From Verrucomicrobia bacterium UBA3841 (GTDB taxonomy: Bacteria > Verrucomicrobiota > Kiritimatiellia > RFP12 > UBA1067), in the NCBI GenBank assembly GCA_002392765.1, contig DGHT01000057.1:1-52324 (forward strand): DNA of 52,324 nt, in the 5' to 3' direction. Numbering within the stretch: position 1 is the first letter of the stretch; each line of letters begins with the position of its first letter. The position numbers and the translations under genes were made by a program. Positions 24,201-32,586 of the stretch are shown piece after piece. The notes under the pieces were generated by a model. It had not been told where the DNA came from and did not search any database. It was given only the letters and a program-made list of their open reading frames with translations.

Positions 24201-26933
24201 TCATTTCTCCACAGCGGAAACATCGAGTTCCACGAGGTCCATCAATTCCGCGTCGGACATCTCCGTGACGAGTTTCTCGCCGCCGTCTGCGAAGAGCGAA
24301 TCGGCAAGGGACTGCTTCTCCTTGATCATCTCGTCTATCTTCTCCTCGAGCGTTCCGTACGTCACGAACTTGTGGATAAGCACGTTGCGCTTCTGACCTA
24401 TGCGGTATGCGCGGTCGCTCGCCTGGTTCTCCACGGCCGGATTCCACCACCGGTCGAAATGCACGACGTGGTTCGCCGCCGTGAGGTTGAGCCCCGTCCC
24501 CGCAGCCTTCACGGAGAGAACGAAGAACGGAGGCCCCTCCGGATCCTGAAACGCCTTGACGAGCGCACCGCGTTTCGAGACGGGCGTGCCGCCGTGGAGG
24601 ACCAGCCCTTCGCGGCCGAACACGCCTTCGAGATATTCCGCAAGCGGACCTGTCATTTCACGGTACTGCGTGAATACGAGCATCTTCTCCTGACGCGCGG
24701 ACACTTCCGCCGCGCGTTCGCCCAGAACGACGAACTTTCCGGAATCCTCCGGCTTGTACGCCTCCGTGCCGAGATAGAGCGACGGATGGTCGCATATCTG
24801 CTTGAAGCGGAGCATGTACGCGAGAACCAGCCCCTTGCGCTTCATCGTCGAACCATCGCCCTTCACATCCTCCAGAGCCTGGCGCAGCTCCTCAACCGTG
24901 CGCTCGTAGAGAAGCGCCTGTTTCTGCGAAAGCGAGGTCGAGACGTCGATCTCGGTCTTGTCGGGAAGGTCTGCGATGATGGTCTTGTCCGTCTTGAGGC
25001 GACGGAGAATGAACGGACGCGTCAGGCGGCGCACCACCGAGAAATCGCCGGACTTTGCGGTCGCGGACTGGAACGACTTGAGCGAGCCCAGAAGGCCGGG
25101 ATTGATGAAGTCGAAAATGCTCCAGAGGTCGCTCATCCTGTTCTCGACCGGCGTTCCGGTAAGCGCCAGGCGGCGCGGCGAAACGACCGACCGGAGAGCC
25201 TTGCTCTGTCCCGAACCGGGATTTTTTATCGCCTGCGCCTCGTCCGCGATGACGGCGGCGAACGGAAGCTTGCGCAGTTGCTTCGACCGCGTGAACTGCC
25301 CGTATGTCGTCAGCACGAGATCAAACGGCTTGACATATTTCTCGACATCCACTCCATCTGCTTCACGCCGCTCCTTTTGCCTCACGCAAAGTCCGCCAAG
25401 TTCGCGAAGTGATTTTTCATCCTGAAACTTTGCGGACTTTGCGAACTTCGCGTGAGACATTACTTCGCGGTATTCGGCATCCGACGGATGCAACACCCCG
25501 ACCTTTAGGTCTGGCGTGAACCGGGCCGCCTCCGCCTTCCAGTTCGCGAGAAGCGACGCGGGCATCACAACCAGCACCGGCAGAGGCGTAATCGCTCCCC
25601 GCTGCTTCCAGGTGTCGATGAGCGTCAGTACCTGAAGCGTCTTGCCAAGGCCCATGTCGTCCGCCAGACATGCGCCAAGCCCCGCCTCCATCGTCCGCAG
25701 CAGATACTCCACGCCGTTTTTCTGGTACGGACGCAGCACCGCGTCCAGTCCGTTTGGCAGGGCGGTAGCGCCGCGACCGCCGCCGTCCATCATCCCCCGC
25801 AGCAGTTCCTTCAGATCGCCCGTCGCATGCACCTCGCACGTGTCGTCATCCCCGCCAGCAGGCGCGAGCGAATCGGCGTCGCCGCCCGCGAGCATACGGA
25901 GAGCCTGCGCCATGGTAAGCCCGTCTCGCATCAGGCGTTTCGCATCCTTCCATTTCGCCAGAAGCGCTTCGATCTTTTCGTGGTCAACCTCGACCCATTC
26001 TCCGCGAATTCGGACGAGACCGTCGCGCGCATTCGCCAGAATCGCCAGGTCGTCTTCGCTCAGCGGTTCGCCGTTGATCGTGACGCCAACGCTGAAGTCG
26101 CAGAGTGCGTACGCGTTGAGCGATCCGCCCTTCGACTGCCCGACGGATACGGACACCTTTGCCTTCGGCGGCGTTTTTGCCCAGATGCGCCCCGTGCGCA
26201 CGAGGAGTCCCGCCTCTTCGTACTTCGTTATGCCTTTCAGGAACGAATACGCCTCTCCGACGGACAGCGCGCACGGCTGGAATATCCGCCGCGATTCAAG
26301 AAGCGAAAGGAGGAACTTGTCGTCCTTCGCCGCCGCTTCGAGCGGCGCGAGAATCTTTCCGAGCGCGGCGGGCTTCGACGCATACGCTTTCAGCGCCGCG
26401 GAAAGCGGCAGATGCTTTGCGCGCCCATCGGCGTCCGCGCGGCTCACGAACGTGGCAAGAAACGCGAACGGACGCACACCGCTCTTGTCGCCCTTGTTCT
26501 CCGCAAGGTGCAGACTCACCTTGCCCACGTCGCGCCAGCCCGGACCAAGCGATGCGGCTGCGGCGAAGAGATCGCCGCCGCAGTTCACCGCAAGAGCGGA
26601 AACGTGTGCCTCTATCCGCGCGAATAAACCGGCAAGGACGTCCGCCGTCCAGTATTCCCCTCCGGTCATCGGCGGGACGGAAGCGAGAATCGCCATTGTC
26701 TGGAGCGCGTCCGGCCTGCATGATTCAAGAGCCGCGCCCTGCGGCATAGCGCCGTCCGCCGACGCGGCTACGAGCCTTCGCACATGATCGCCGACAAGAC
26801 GCCGCAACCATTGAACCTGCGGCTCGTCCCGGGACGGATTTTTCGAATCGAGAAGACCAATGGATAAAACCGCATTCGCGTCCGCCTTTCCGTCGAACGC
26901 GAGCATTCCGTCGGGTCTCAGAACTATTTCCAC
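24201..26933 (-). CDS. SNF2-family DNA helicase/ATPase (SWIM-associated type)
   Basis: A 910-residue protein. The first 400 residues are the SNF2-associated N-terminal region. The ATPase core follows with LRPYQKNGVEYL (Q-motif region), Walker A DDMGLGKT (near 425), DEAQ (near 567), TGTPVENR, and the C-terminal lobe with VFTQYREM, SVKAAGTGLNL and QASDRAYRIGQ. All motifs are intact. Such enzymes translocate on DNA and usually pair with a SWIM protein, here at 16470-17492. The start is a GTG at 26931-26933 with GGTGA upstream. A palindromic repeat is inserted in frame inside the first ATPase lobe (25381-25456). Confidence 0.93.
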   Translation of the reverse strand: MEIVLRPDGMLAFDGKADANAVLSIGLLDSKNPSRDEPQVQWLRRLVGDHVRRLVAASADGAMPQGAALESCRPDALQTMAILASVPPMTGGEYWTADVLAGLFARIEAHVSALAVNCGGDLFAAAASLGPGWRDVGKVSLHLAENKGDKSGVRPFAFLATFVSRADADGRAKHLPLSAALKAYASKPAALGKILAPLEAAAKDDKFLLSLLESRRIFQPCALSVGEAYSFLKGITKYEEAGLLVRTGRIWAKTPPKAKVSVSVGQSKGGSLNAYALCDFSVGVTINGEPLSEDDLAILANARDGLVRIRGEWVEVDHEKIEALLAKWKDAKRLMRDGLTMAQALRMLAGGDADSLAPAGGDDDTCEVHATGDLKELLRGMMDGGGRGATALPNGLDAVLRPYQKNGVEYLLRTMEAGLGACLADDMGLGKTLQVLTLIDTWKQRGAITPLPVLVVMPASLLANWKAEAARFTPDLKVGVLHPSDAEYREVMSHAKFAKSAKFQDEKSLRELGGLCVRQKERREADGVDVEKYVKPFDLVLTTYGQFTRSKQLRKLPFAAVIADEAQAIKNPGSGQSKALRSVVSPRRLALTGTPVENRMSDLWSIFDFINPGLLGSLKSFQSATAKSGDFSVVRRLTRPFILRRLKTDKTIIADLPDKTEIDVSTSLSQKQALLYERTVEELRQALEDVKGDGSTMKRKGLVLAYMLRFKQICDHPSLYLGTEAYKPEDSGKFVVLGERAAEVSARQEKMLVFTQYREMTGPLAEYLEGVFGREGLVLHGGTPVSKRGALVKAFQDPEGPPFFVLSVKAAGTGLNLTAANHVVHFDRWWNPAVENQASDRAYRIGQKRNVLIHKFVTYGTLEEKIDEMIKEKQSLADSLFADGGEKLVTEMSDAELMDLVELDVSAVEK
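25381..25456. repeat. In-frame palindromic 9-mer element inside the SNF2 ATPase domain
   Basis: The arm 25381-25409 (starting CTCACGCAAAGTCCGC) matches the reverse complement of 25428-25456 at 24 of 29 positions, with an 18-nt spacer. Each arm is built from two AAAGTCCGC/GAAGTTCGC units. It encodes SHAKFAKSAKFQDEK and the following loop, between VVMPASLLANW and DLVLTTYG, where helicases normally have only a short link. Confidence 0.75.
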
Positions 26934-26996
26934 TGCAAATCACCAAAGACGGCTTTTCGCACTGGTCCTGATCCTCTCATACATAGTACGCCAGTC

Positions 26997-27377
26997 TCAG
27001 GACAGAGAGGCGACGCATTCTATTTCGACTTTCACATCCTTCGGGAGCCTGGCGACCTCGACGCAGCTGCGGGCCGGTTTCGTATCGCCGAACATTTCGG
27101 CGTAAACGGCGTTGAGCGCGGCGAAATCGTTCATGTCCTTTATGAATACCGTGGTCTTCACCACATTGGCCAGGGACGTTCCGGCGGCCTCGAGAACGTT
27201 TTTCAGGTTGGATATCGCCTGGCGCGTCTGATCTTCTATAGTCGCGGCTTCGATCGTGTTCGTCGCGGGGTTGATCGGGATCTGTCCCGAACACCACACG
27301 AATCCGCCGGCCTTCAACGCCTGGCTGTAGGGTCCCAGCGCCTTCGGCGCCTTGTCCGTCGCTATCGTCTCTATCAT
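26997..27377 (-). CDS. ridA: RidA family reactive intermediate/imine deaminase
   Basis: The 126-residue protein matches RidA throughout: ALGPYSQALKAGGFVWCSGQIP at the start, the middle region reading LANVVKTTVFIKDMNDFAALN, and the C-terminal motif PARSCVEVARLPKDVKVEIE with the arginine that binds substrate carboxylate. RidA hydrolyses reactive enamine/imine intermediates from PLP enzymes. The ATG at 27375-27377 has AAGGAGA upstream. It lies 39 bp after the beta-galactosidase stop on the same strand and may be co-transcribed. Confidence 0.95.
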   Translation of the reverse strand: MIETIATDKAPKALGPYSQALKAGGFVWCSGQIPINPATNTIEAATIEDQTRQAISNLKNVLEAAGTSLANVVKTTVFIKDMNDFAALNAVYAEMFGDTKPARSCVEVARLPKDVKVEIECVASLS

Positions 27378-27416
27378 CTTTTGTCTCCTTTTACAATTTG
27401 AACCGTTCGCTCCATG

Positions 27417-30290
27417 TCACAGTTCCTCGATCAGGAACCTGAGAGAGTATTCGCCCGCGCCGAGCATGTCGTCGTCGTGGGGTCTCGAACGCCAGCTGTC
27501 GTCACCGCCTACGCCCATCTGCGCCGCATCGATGTTTACCGTGATTTCGCCTTCGTCCTCGAGATCGAACTGGTGCTTGGCGGTCTCCAGCGAAAGTTGC
27601 GAATACGGCCAGGCGTTGAAACCGAAAGGCGCGTCGAGCGCAGAGATGCGCACACGCGAGCCTTCGCCGTCGGAGAATTCGACCCACCTGCATCCAGTGC
27701 GGTATCCCTGTTCGCCGGGTTCGCTGTAGTTGTCGGGATTCAGGCGGTCGGCCGGATATTCGATCGTTCCCGACTTGCCGGCAATGCCTTTCACGAGGCC
27801 CGCCTCCGCCGAGTAGACGCCCAAAAGCGCCCCTGTCGCCCTGTCGGAATAATTTTCCCACGGCCCCATTCCGTACCACTTGACGTGCGAAAAACCGCGC
27901 GGCAGCGTGAAGGAAACGCCTGCACGCGGAAGCGGCGGCAGGTCGCCCGCGGGAACGGACAGCGTCCACTCGACGAGCTTGCGCTTCGGATTAGACGCGT
28001 CCGCCTTCACCTTGAGCGACGTCCTGACGCCGTCGGGCATTGTCTGGAACATGGTGGCGTCTTTCCATATCCCGCAAATCTTCGGCATCTTCCAGCCGCG
28101 GTCGTTGTCTGTAGGGGCGCGCCAGAGATTCGCGCGGATTCCGAGCGCGCCGGACGGAAGATCGAGAAACTCTCCTGCAGCGGACTTGGGCGAGAACGGC
28201 TTGACGAACTGGTCGTGGGCGATTTCGCGTCCGTTCTTCATGAATCTGAACGTGACGGCGTCGCCGACGTCGCGCGCGCCGGTCTTTACGGTTTTGACGG
28301 AATCGGGGCCGATCCCGGAAAGGTCGAGAACGCCCGCCGCGATCTTGCGTCCGTCGCATTCGATCGTCCAAAGGCCGGTCACGCCGTCCAGAGACAGGAA
28401 CCGCCAGGCGTTGTAGACGGTCGCCTCCCCCTTCTCCCAGTCGTACGCATCGACATGGATGGGCTGGTAGGCGTGTTTGACCTCCCACGCGCCGGGATGC
28501 GGTTCGCGCAATGCGTCTACCACGCCGTTGCAGTTGAAGTTGTCGCTATTGGGCCTGTCGCCGAAGTCTCCGCCGTACGCGAGCCACTTGCCGCGCGAAT
28601 CGGTCTTCCAGAGCGCCTGGTCGACGAAATCCCAGATGAATCCGCCCTGCATGGACGGATACTTCCTGACGAGATCCCAGTAGTCCTGGATGTCGCCGTT
28701 GGAATTGCCCATGGCATGCGTGTATTCGCAGAGGATCAAAGGTTTCTTCGGATTTTTCTTGACATATTCCTCGACTTTCCACGGACGCATGTACATCGGA
28801 CAGAATATGTCGGTGTTGTCGCCGTCCCTGGCCTGTTCGTACTGGATCGGCCGCGTGGCATCAAGCTCCCTCATCGCCTTGTACTCGGCGGCGAAATTCG
28901 GTCCGTCGCCGGCCTCGTTGCCCATCGACCATACGACGATCGAAGGATGGTTGCGGAACGTCTTGACCATGTTCACTCCGCGCTCTACGTGAGTCTGGAG
29001 GAATGCAGGCTTCTTTGCGTACGTGCCTTCGCCGTATCCGGCTCCGTGCGTCTCGATATTCGCTTCGCAGACAACGTAGATGCCCTCGCGGTCGCACAGT
29101 TCGTACCATGCCGGATCGTCTGGGTAATGGCACGTCCTTACAGCGTTGATGTTGAGTTCATGGAAAAGCGCCATATCCTTTTCCATTCCCTCGAGCGTCA
29201 CCGTATATCCGGTCTCGGGCTCCATTTCGTGCCGGTCGGTCCCCATGAAGAGCGCGCGTTTGCCGTTGATGTAGAGGACGCTGTCCTTGATCTCGACCTG
29301 TCGGAACCCGACCGCCACGGCGCGCCAGTCGCCGCCGGGCAATTGAATCGCCTCGTAGTACAGGAACGGCGTTTCGCACGACCAAAGCCTGGGCTTTTCG
29401 TAGAGCTTGTCGAAAACAGTCTTGCCGTTCTCGTCGCGCACGACAAGCGCCCCCACGCCGAAATCCGCCGAGAGCGACGTCTCGACGACAAGGTCTTTCG
29501 GCGATTCAGGCTTTTCGGCCACCAGCCACACGTCGCGGAAAATGCCGGAAAGCCGCCAGAAATCCTGATCCTCGAGGAATGTTCCGTCGCAGTGTTTCAG
29601 AACTTCCACCTCGATCGTATTGCCGACACCGATCCTGATCTTGGAGTTCCAGCTTCCGCCGCCGCCGAATTCTATGTAGGGAGTGATGTCGAATTCGGCC
29701 GGAAGGCGGCTGTCTTCCGAATAACCCACCTCTTTGCCGTTCACACGGACGTACATCGCGGACGAAACGCCTCCGAAATGGACGACGACGCGGCGGCCTT
29801 TCCAGTCGGACGGAACGAAGAAATTCCGCGTATACAGTCCTACGGGATTACGGAACCAGTGGCTTGTGTAGTCCGCCGGAGGCTCCGTCATCGGATTGCC
29901 GGTGCCGTCGTTGCGGATCGGAAACGTGGAATTTGTGTAGAGAGCGGGATCATAGTCGCCCTGCAGCTGCCAGCAGCCCGGCACTTCGATTCTGTCTTCC
30001 TTTTCCCAGTGCGGAGCGTCGACCGTATGCTTCCATTTGAAATTCCATGTGCCGTTGAGCGACTTAAGCCACTTCGACTCCGTGCGGGGCAGGTCGCCGC
30101 GCGCAATCGAGAGCGCCTTCGTCGCGCTCTCGCACGGGACGGCTATCGCGCGCGCCGGAAGCCTGTTTATGGAATTGACCTCGGGGGTTGTCCACGGAGG
30201 AGTTTCCGCCGCGAAACCCGAGACGGAGATGACGCCTGCGCACAGCGCTGCCGATATGCGGAAGAAAATTTCACAAGTATTGTTTTTCAT
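27417..30290 (-). CDS. lacZ: Secreted beta-galactosidase (GH2 family)
   Basis: A 957-residue enzyme with a signal peptide (IFFRISAALCAGVISVSGFAAE), so it is exported. The GH2 order is complete: N-terminal sugar-binding domain (WNFKWKHTVDAPHW), immunoglobulin-like domain, TIM barrel with the acid/base Glu in SMGNEAGDG (near 458) and the nucleophile Glu in LILCEYTHAMGNSNG (near 522), and the C-terminal small chain (WRAPTDNDRGWKMP). The substrate is probably a beta-galactoside from host or plant glycans (inference). The ATG at 30288-30290 is 7 nt from a consensus -10 with no ribosome site, suggesting a leaderless mRNA. No transporter or regulator is adjacent. Confidence 0.95.
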   Translation of the reverse strand: MKNNTCEIFFRISAALCAGVISVSGFAAETPPWTTPEVNSINRLPARAIAVPCESATKALSIARGDLPRTESKWLKSLNGTWNFKWKHTVDAPHWEKEDRIEVPGCWQLQGDYDPALYTNSTFPIRNDGTGNPMTEPPADYTSHWFRNPVGLYTRNFFVPSDWKGRRVVVHFGGVSSAMYVRVNGKEVGYSEDSRLPAEFDITPYIEFGGGGSWNSKIRIGVGNTIEVEVLKHCDGTFLEDQDFWRLSGIFRDVWLVAEKPESPKDLVVETSLSADFGVGALVVRDENGKTVFDKLYEKPRLWSCETPFLYYEAIQLPGGDWRAVAVGFRQVEIKDSVLYINGKRALFMGTDRHEMEPETGYTVTLEGMEKDMALFHELNINAVRTCHYPDDPAWYELCDREGIYVVCEANIETHGAGYGEGTYAKKPAFLQTHVERGVNMVKTFRNHPSIVVWSMGNEAGDGPNFAAEYKAMRELDATRPIQYEQARDGDNTDIFCPMYMRPWKVEEYVKKNPKKPLILCEYTHAMGNSNGDIQDYWDLVRKYPSMQGGFIWDFVDQALWKTDSRGKWLAYGGDFGDRPNSDNFNCNGVVDALREPHPGAWEVKHAYQPIHVDAYDWEKGEATVYNAWRFLSLDGVTGLWTIECDGRKIAAGVLDLSGIGPDSVKTVKTGARDVGDAVTFRFMKNGREIAHDQFVKPFSPKSAAGEFLDLPSGALGIRANLWRAPTDNDRGWKMPKICGIWKDATMFQTMPDGVRTSLKVKADASNPKRKLVEWTLSVPAGDLPPLPRAGVSFTLPRGFSHVKWYGMGPWENYSDRATGALLGVYSAEAGLVKGIAGKSGTIEYPADRLNPDNYSEPGEQGYRTGCRWVEFSDGEGSRVRISALDAPFGFNAWPYSQLSLETAKHQFDLEDEGEITVNIDAAQMGVGGDDSWRSRPHDDDMLGAGEYSLRFLIEEL

Positions 30291-30297
30291 ACGTTGA

Positions 30298-30327
30298 ATT
30301 ATACAAAATTCCCCGCCGGCTTGTCAA
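30298..30327 (-). promoter_or_regulatory. Consensus sigma-70 promoter of the beta-galactosidase gene
   Basis: Minus-strand TTGACA (30322-30327), 18-nt spacer and TATAAT (30298-30303), both hexamers perfect. The box ends 7 nt before the ATG. Confidence 0.85.
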
Positions 30328-30341
30328 GATTAGAATGGGAG

Positions 30342-30386
30342 AGCACCCCTGTAGCACCGCTTCGCGGATGCCCTGGCAGGGGTGCT
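30342..30386. repeat. Intergenic nested palindrome
   Basis: AGCACCCCTG (30342-30351) is perfectly inverted at 30377-30386. Inside, CACCGC/GCGGATG forms a second, imperfect hairpin with a TTC loop. It lies between the pbpC stop and the beta-galactosidase promoter. With no T run it is more like a REP-type palindrome than a terminator. Confidence 0.65.
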
Positions 30387-30408
30387 TTCCCAGTTGCCTG
30401 TTGCCGGT

Positions 30409-32586
30409 TCAAGGAAGGATGTTTATCGATGTTTCGGCTGTGCGGCCGTTGGCGTCGGAGCATGATACAGTGTGATTTCCCGCCTCCGGTTCAATGAAAA
30501 ACGACTCGGCCCCTCGCGTCTTTCCGGCGTATTTTCCGTCGACGAACCACCAAAGATCCATATCTTCAGGATTGCCGGATGGTTTAAACCGGATTTTCTG
30601 ATCCAGAGAAGCGTCGACGAGACGGAACACTGCGCCGTTGCGCGGTTTGGCGATTGCAAGCGGCAGTCCTTTCGTTTTTTCCCCGTCCCTGCACGCCTCG
30701 CATATTCCGCGCGCGGATCTTCCCCCGATGGAAACGCCCTTCCGCATCGTCTTGCACCAGGGTCCGGCCGCGAGGCCGGTCTTTTCGCATACGTCGCAAT
30801 CGGCAAGGCCGCAGGGCCTTTCGAACCACGGACCGCGATTCCCCGGATAAAGGCTTCTGGCGATATTCCACGCGACGGGCGCCGCCGCCTTCAGTCCTAC
30901 GACAGACGTGTCGCCGAAACCGCCCTGGACGTGTCCGCACCATACGGCCACCGTCCATTGCGGGTTCCATGCAACGGTCCACGCGTCGCGATACGCGGAA
31001 CTCGTCCCCGTCTTCCATGCGAATCGCGGAGCTTCCACGCTCGCACGGTGGCCGAGCGAAGACTGCGATCTTTCTTCGCCGGACAGATACACGGAAACAA
31101 GATACGCAGCCTCGCGCGACACGGGACCGCCGGCGTCTCCGCCCGCCGCGGCGAGCGCGAGGCGGCGGTACGCGGACAGAAGTTCCACCAAGGTCGTTTC
31201 CATGTTTCCGATCGCAAGGCCGAGTCCGCATTTTTCCGCATCGCTCGCCCCGGAGAACCCCAGTTCGCCGAGGAGCGAGCCGAAACGTCCGACGCCCGTT
31301 TTTTCGAGAATCGAGACGAATGGAATGTTGAGCGACATGACAAGCGCGTCCGCCAGACTCGTCATGCCGCGGTATTTGCCGTCGAAATTGGCCGGCGCCC
31401 ACCCGTCGAACGCGCGGGGCGCGTCGAGAATCTTCTCGTCCGGACGCACGATTCCAAGGTCGAGCGCCTGCGCGGCGAGAAACGGTTTCAAAGTCGATCC
31501 TGCGGGACGCGGAGACATTGCCGTGTTCACCTGCCCCGCGTCCTGCGAAAAATAGCCGCCGCTGCAGGCAAGTGCGACCACATTGCCGCTTGCGACGTCC
31601 ATAACCGCCGCCGCCACTCTGTATTTTCCTTCCGCGGCGGCCTGTTCCACGGCGTTTTCGCACGCGGCCTGCACGTCGGCGTCCAGCGGCATCGTCCAGT
31701 CTCCTGCGGAAAGTTCCGCGCCTCCGTGCCGCGCCTTCCAGTCGGCGATCCACCAGTCGCAGTAGTAGGGATGTTCGAACGGACGCGGGGCGCGCTGCAC
31801 TTTAGGGCGGACGGTTCTGGCGTCCTCCATCTGCTCTGCGGTTATGAAGCCGAGTTTGAGCATCCGCTCAAGGACGTAATCGCGCCGTTTCACCGCCCTT
31901 TCGTATCCGCGGTCGGGACGGAACCGCGAAGGCGCCTGCACCATTCCGGCGAGAAGCGCGGCCTCGCCGATACCGAGTTTTTTGACATCCTTTCCGAACC
32001 AGCCGAGCGACGCGGCTTCGATGCCGATGAAATTTGAACCGAAAGGAGCGCGGTTGAGGTACTGCGAGAGTATCCAGAGTTTGTCTTTTTTACGCTCCAT
32101 CTTGATGGCCTTCACCGCCTCGACCCATTTTTCAAGGTACGATTTGCGGTGCGGTTCGATGAGACGCACGGTCTGCATCGACAACGTGGACGCGCCGGAA
32201 ACCCTCCGCCCCCCGGTTATGTTCTGGAACGCGGCTCTAGCGATGCTCAGCGGTCTTACGCCGCAGTGGGAAAAGAATGTTCCGTCCTCCGCCGCGACGA
32301 GAGCCTTGACGATCCAGTCGCCGGGATCGGCGCGGTACCAGGGCCTGCAATCGACATCGCCCGGACCGAGTGCGACGCGGACGACACGGCCGGAGGAGTC
32401 GCGCAAAACGGCTCCTCCGGGGTATGTATCGGCCCCTTCGCCGTTCCAGTCAATCGCGAACCACGAAACGGCCGCCGAGAGAACGGGCAGAGAGAGCAGG
32501 ATCGTACATAGCCTCCACCGATACGCCCGCAACAGCGTAATCGCCCGGCGAAACAACCCTGGTCTGGTAGATGAACCTGACTTCAC
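30409..32586 (-). CDS. pbpC: Penicillin-binding protein 1C
   Basis: I place the start at a GTG (32584-32586) with GGAG 7 nt upstream, giving 725 residues and a 137-nt overlap with the alpha-2-macroglobulin gene; an upstream TTG (32622) has less support. A single membrane segment (about residues 25-45) precedes the glycosyltransferase GT51 domain (catalytic Glu in AAEDGTFFSHCGV, near 100; GGRRVSGASTLSMQ). The transpeptidase follows with STLK (near 364), SLN and KTG in AWKTGTSSAYRD. A C-terminal PBP1C-specific domain ends the protein. It polymerises and may cross-link peptidoglycan. Pairing with a bacterial alpha-2-macroglobulin is the known yfhM-pbpC arrangement. Confidence 0.92.
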   Translation of the reverse strand: MKSGSSTRPGLFRRAITLLRAYRWRLCTILLSLPVLSAAVSWFAIDWNGEGADTYPGGAVLRDSSGRVVRVALGPGDVDCRPWYRADPGDWIVKALVAAEDGTFFSHCGVRPLSIARAAFQNITGGRRVSGASTLSMQTVRLIEPHRKSYLEKWVEAVKAIKMERKKDKLWILSQYLNRAPFGSNFIGIEAASLGWFGKDVKKLGIGEAALLAGMVQAPSRFRPDRGYERAVKRRDYVLERMLKLGFITAEQMEDARTVRPKVQRAPRPFEHPYYCDWWIADWKARHGGAELSAGDWTMPLDADVQAACENAVEQAAAEGKYRVAAAVMDVASGNVVALACSGGYFSQDAGQVNTAMSPRPAGSTLKPFLAAQALDLGIVRPDEKILDAPRAFDGWAPANFDGKYRGMTSLADALVMSLNIPFVSILEKTGVGRFGSLLGELGFSGASDAEKCGLGLAIGNMETTLVELLSAYRRLALAAAGGDAGGPVSREAAYLVSVYLSGEERSQSSLGHRASVEAPRFAWKTGTSSAYRDAWTVAWNPQWTVAVWCGHVQGGFGDTSVVGLKAAAPVAWNIARSLYPGNRGPWFERPCGLADCDVCEKTGLAAGPWCKTMRKGVSIGGRSARGICEACRDGEKTKGLPLAIAKPRNGAVFRLVDASLDQKIRFKPSGNPEDMDLWWFVDGKYAGKTRGAESFFIEPEAGNHTVSCSDANGRTAETSINILP

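Noticed and set aside
27414..30497. 1027-codon open frame on the plus strand opposite the beta-galactosidase gene
   Set aside because: Antisense shadow of a GC-rich gene: Arg/Val-rich, no domain, while the minus strand has complete GH2 motifs and a promoter.
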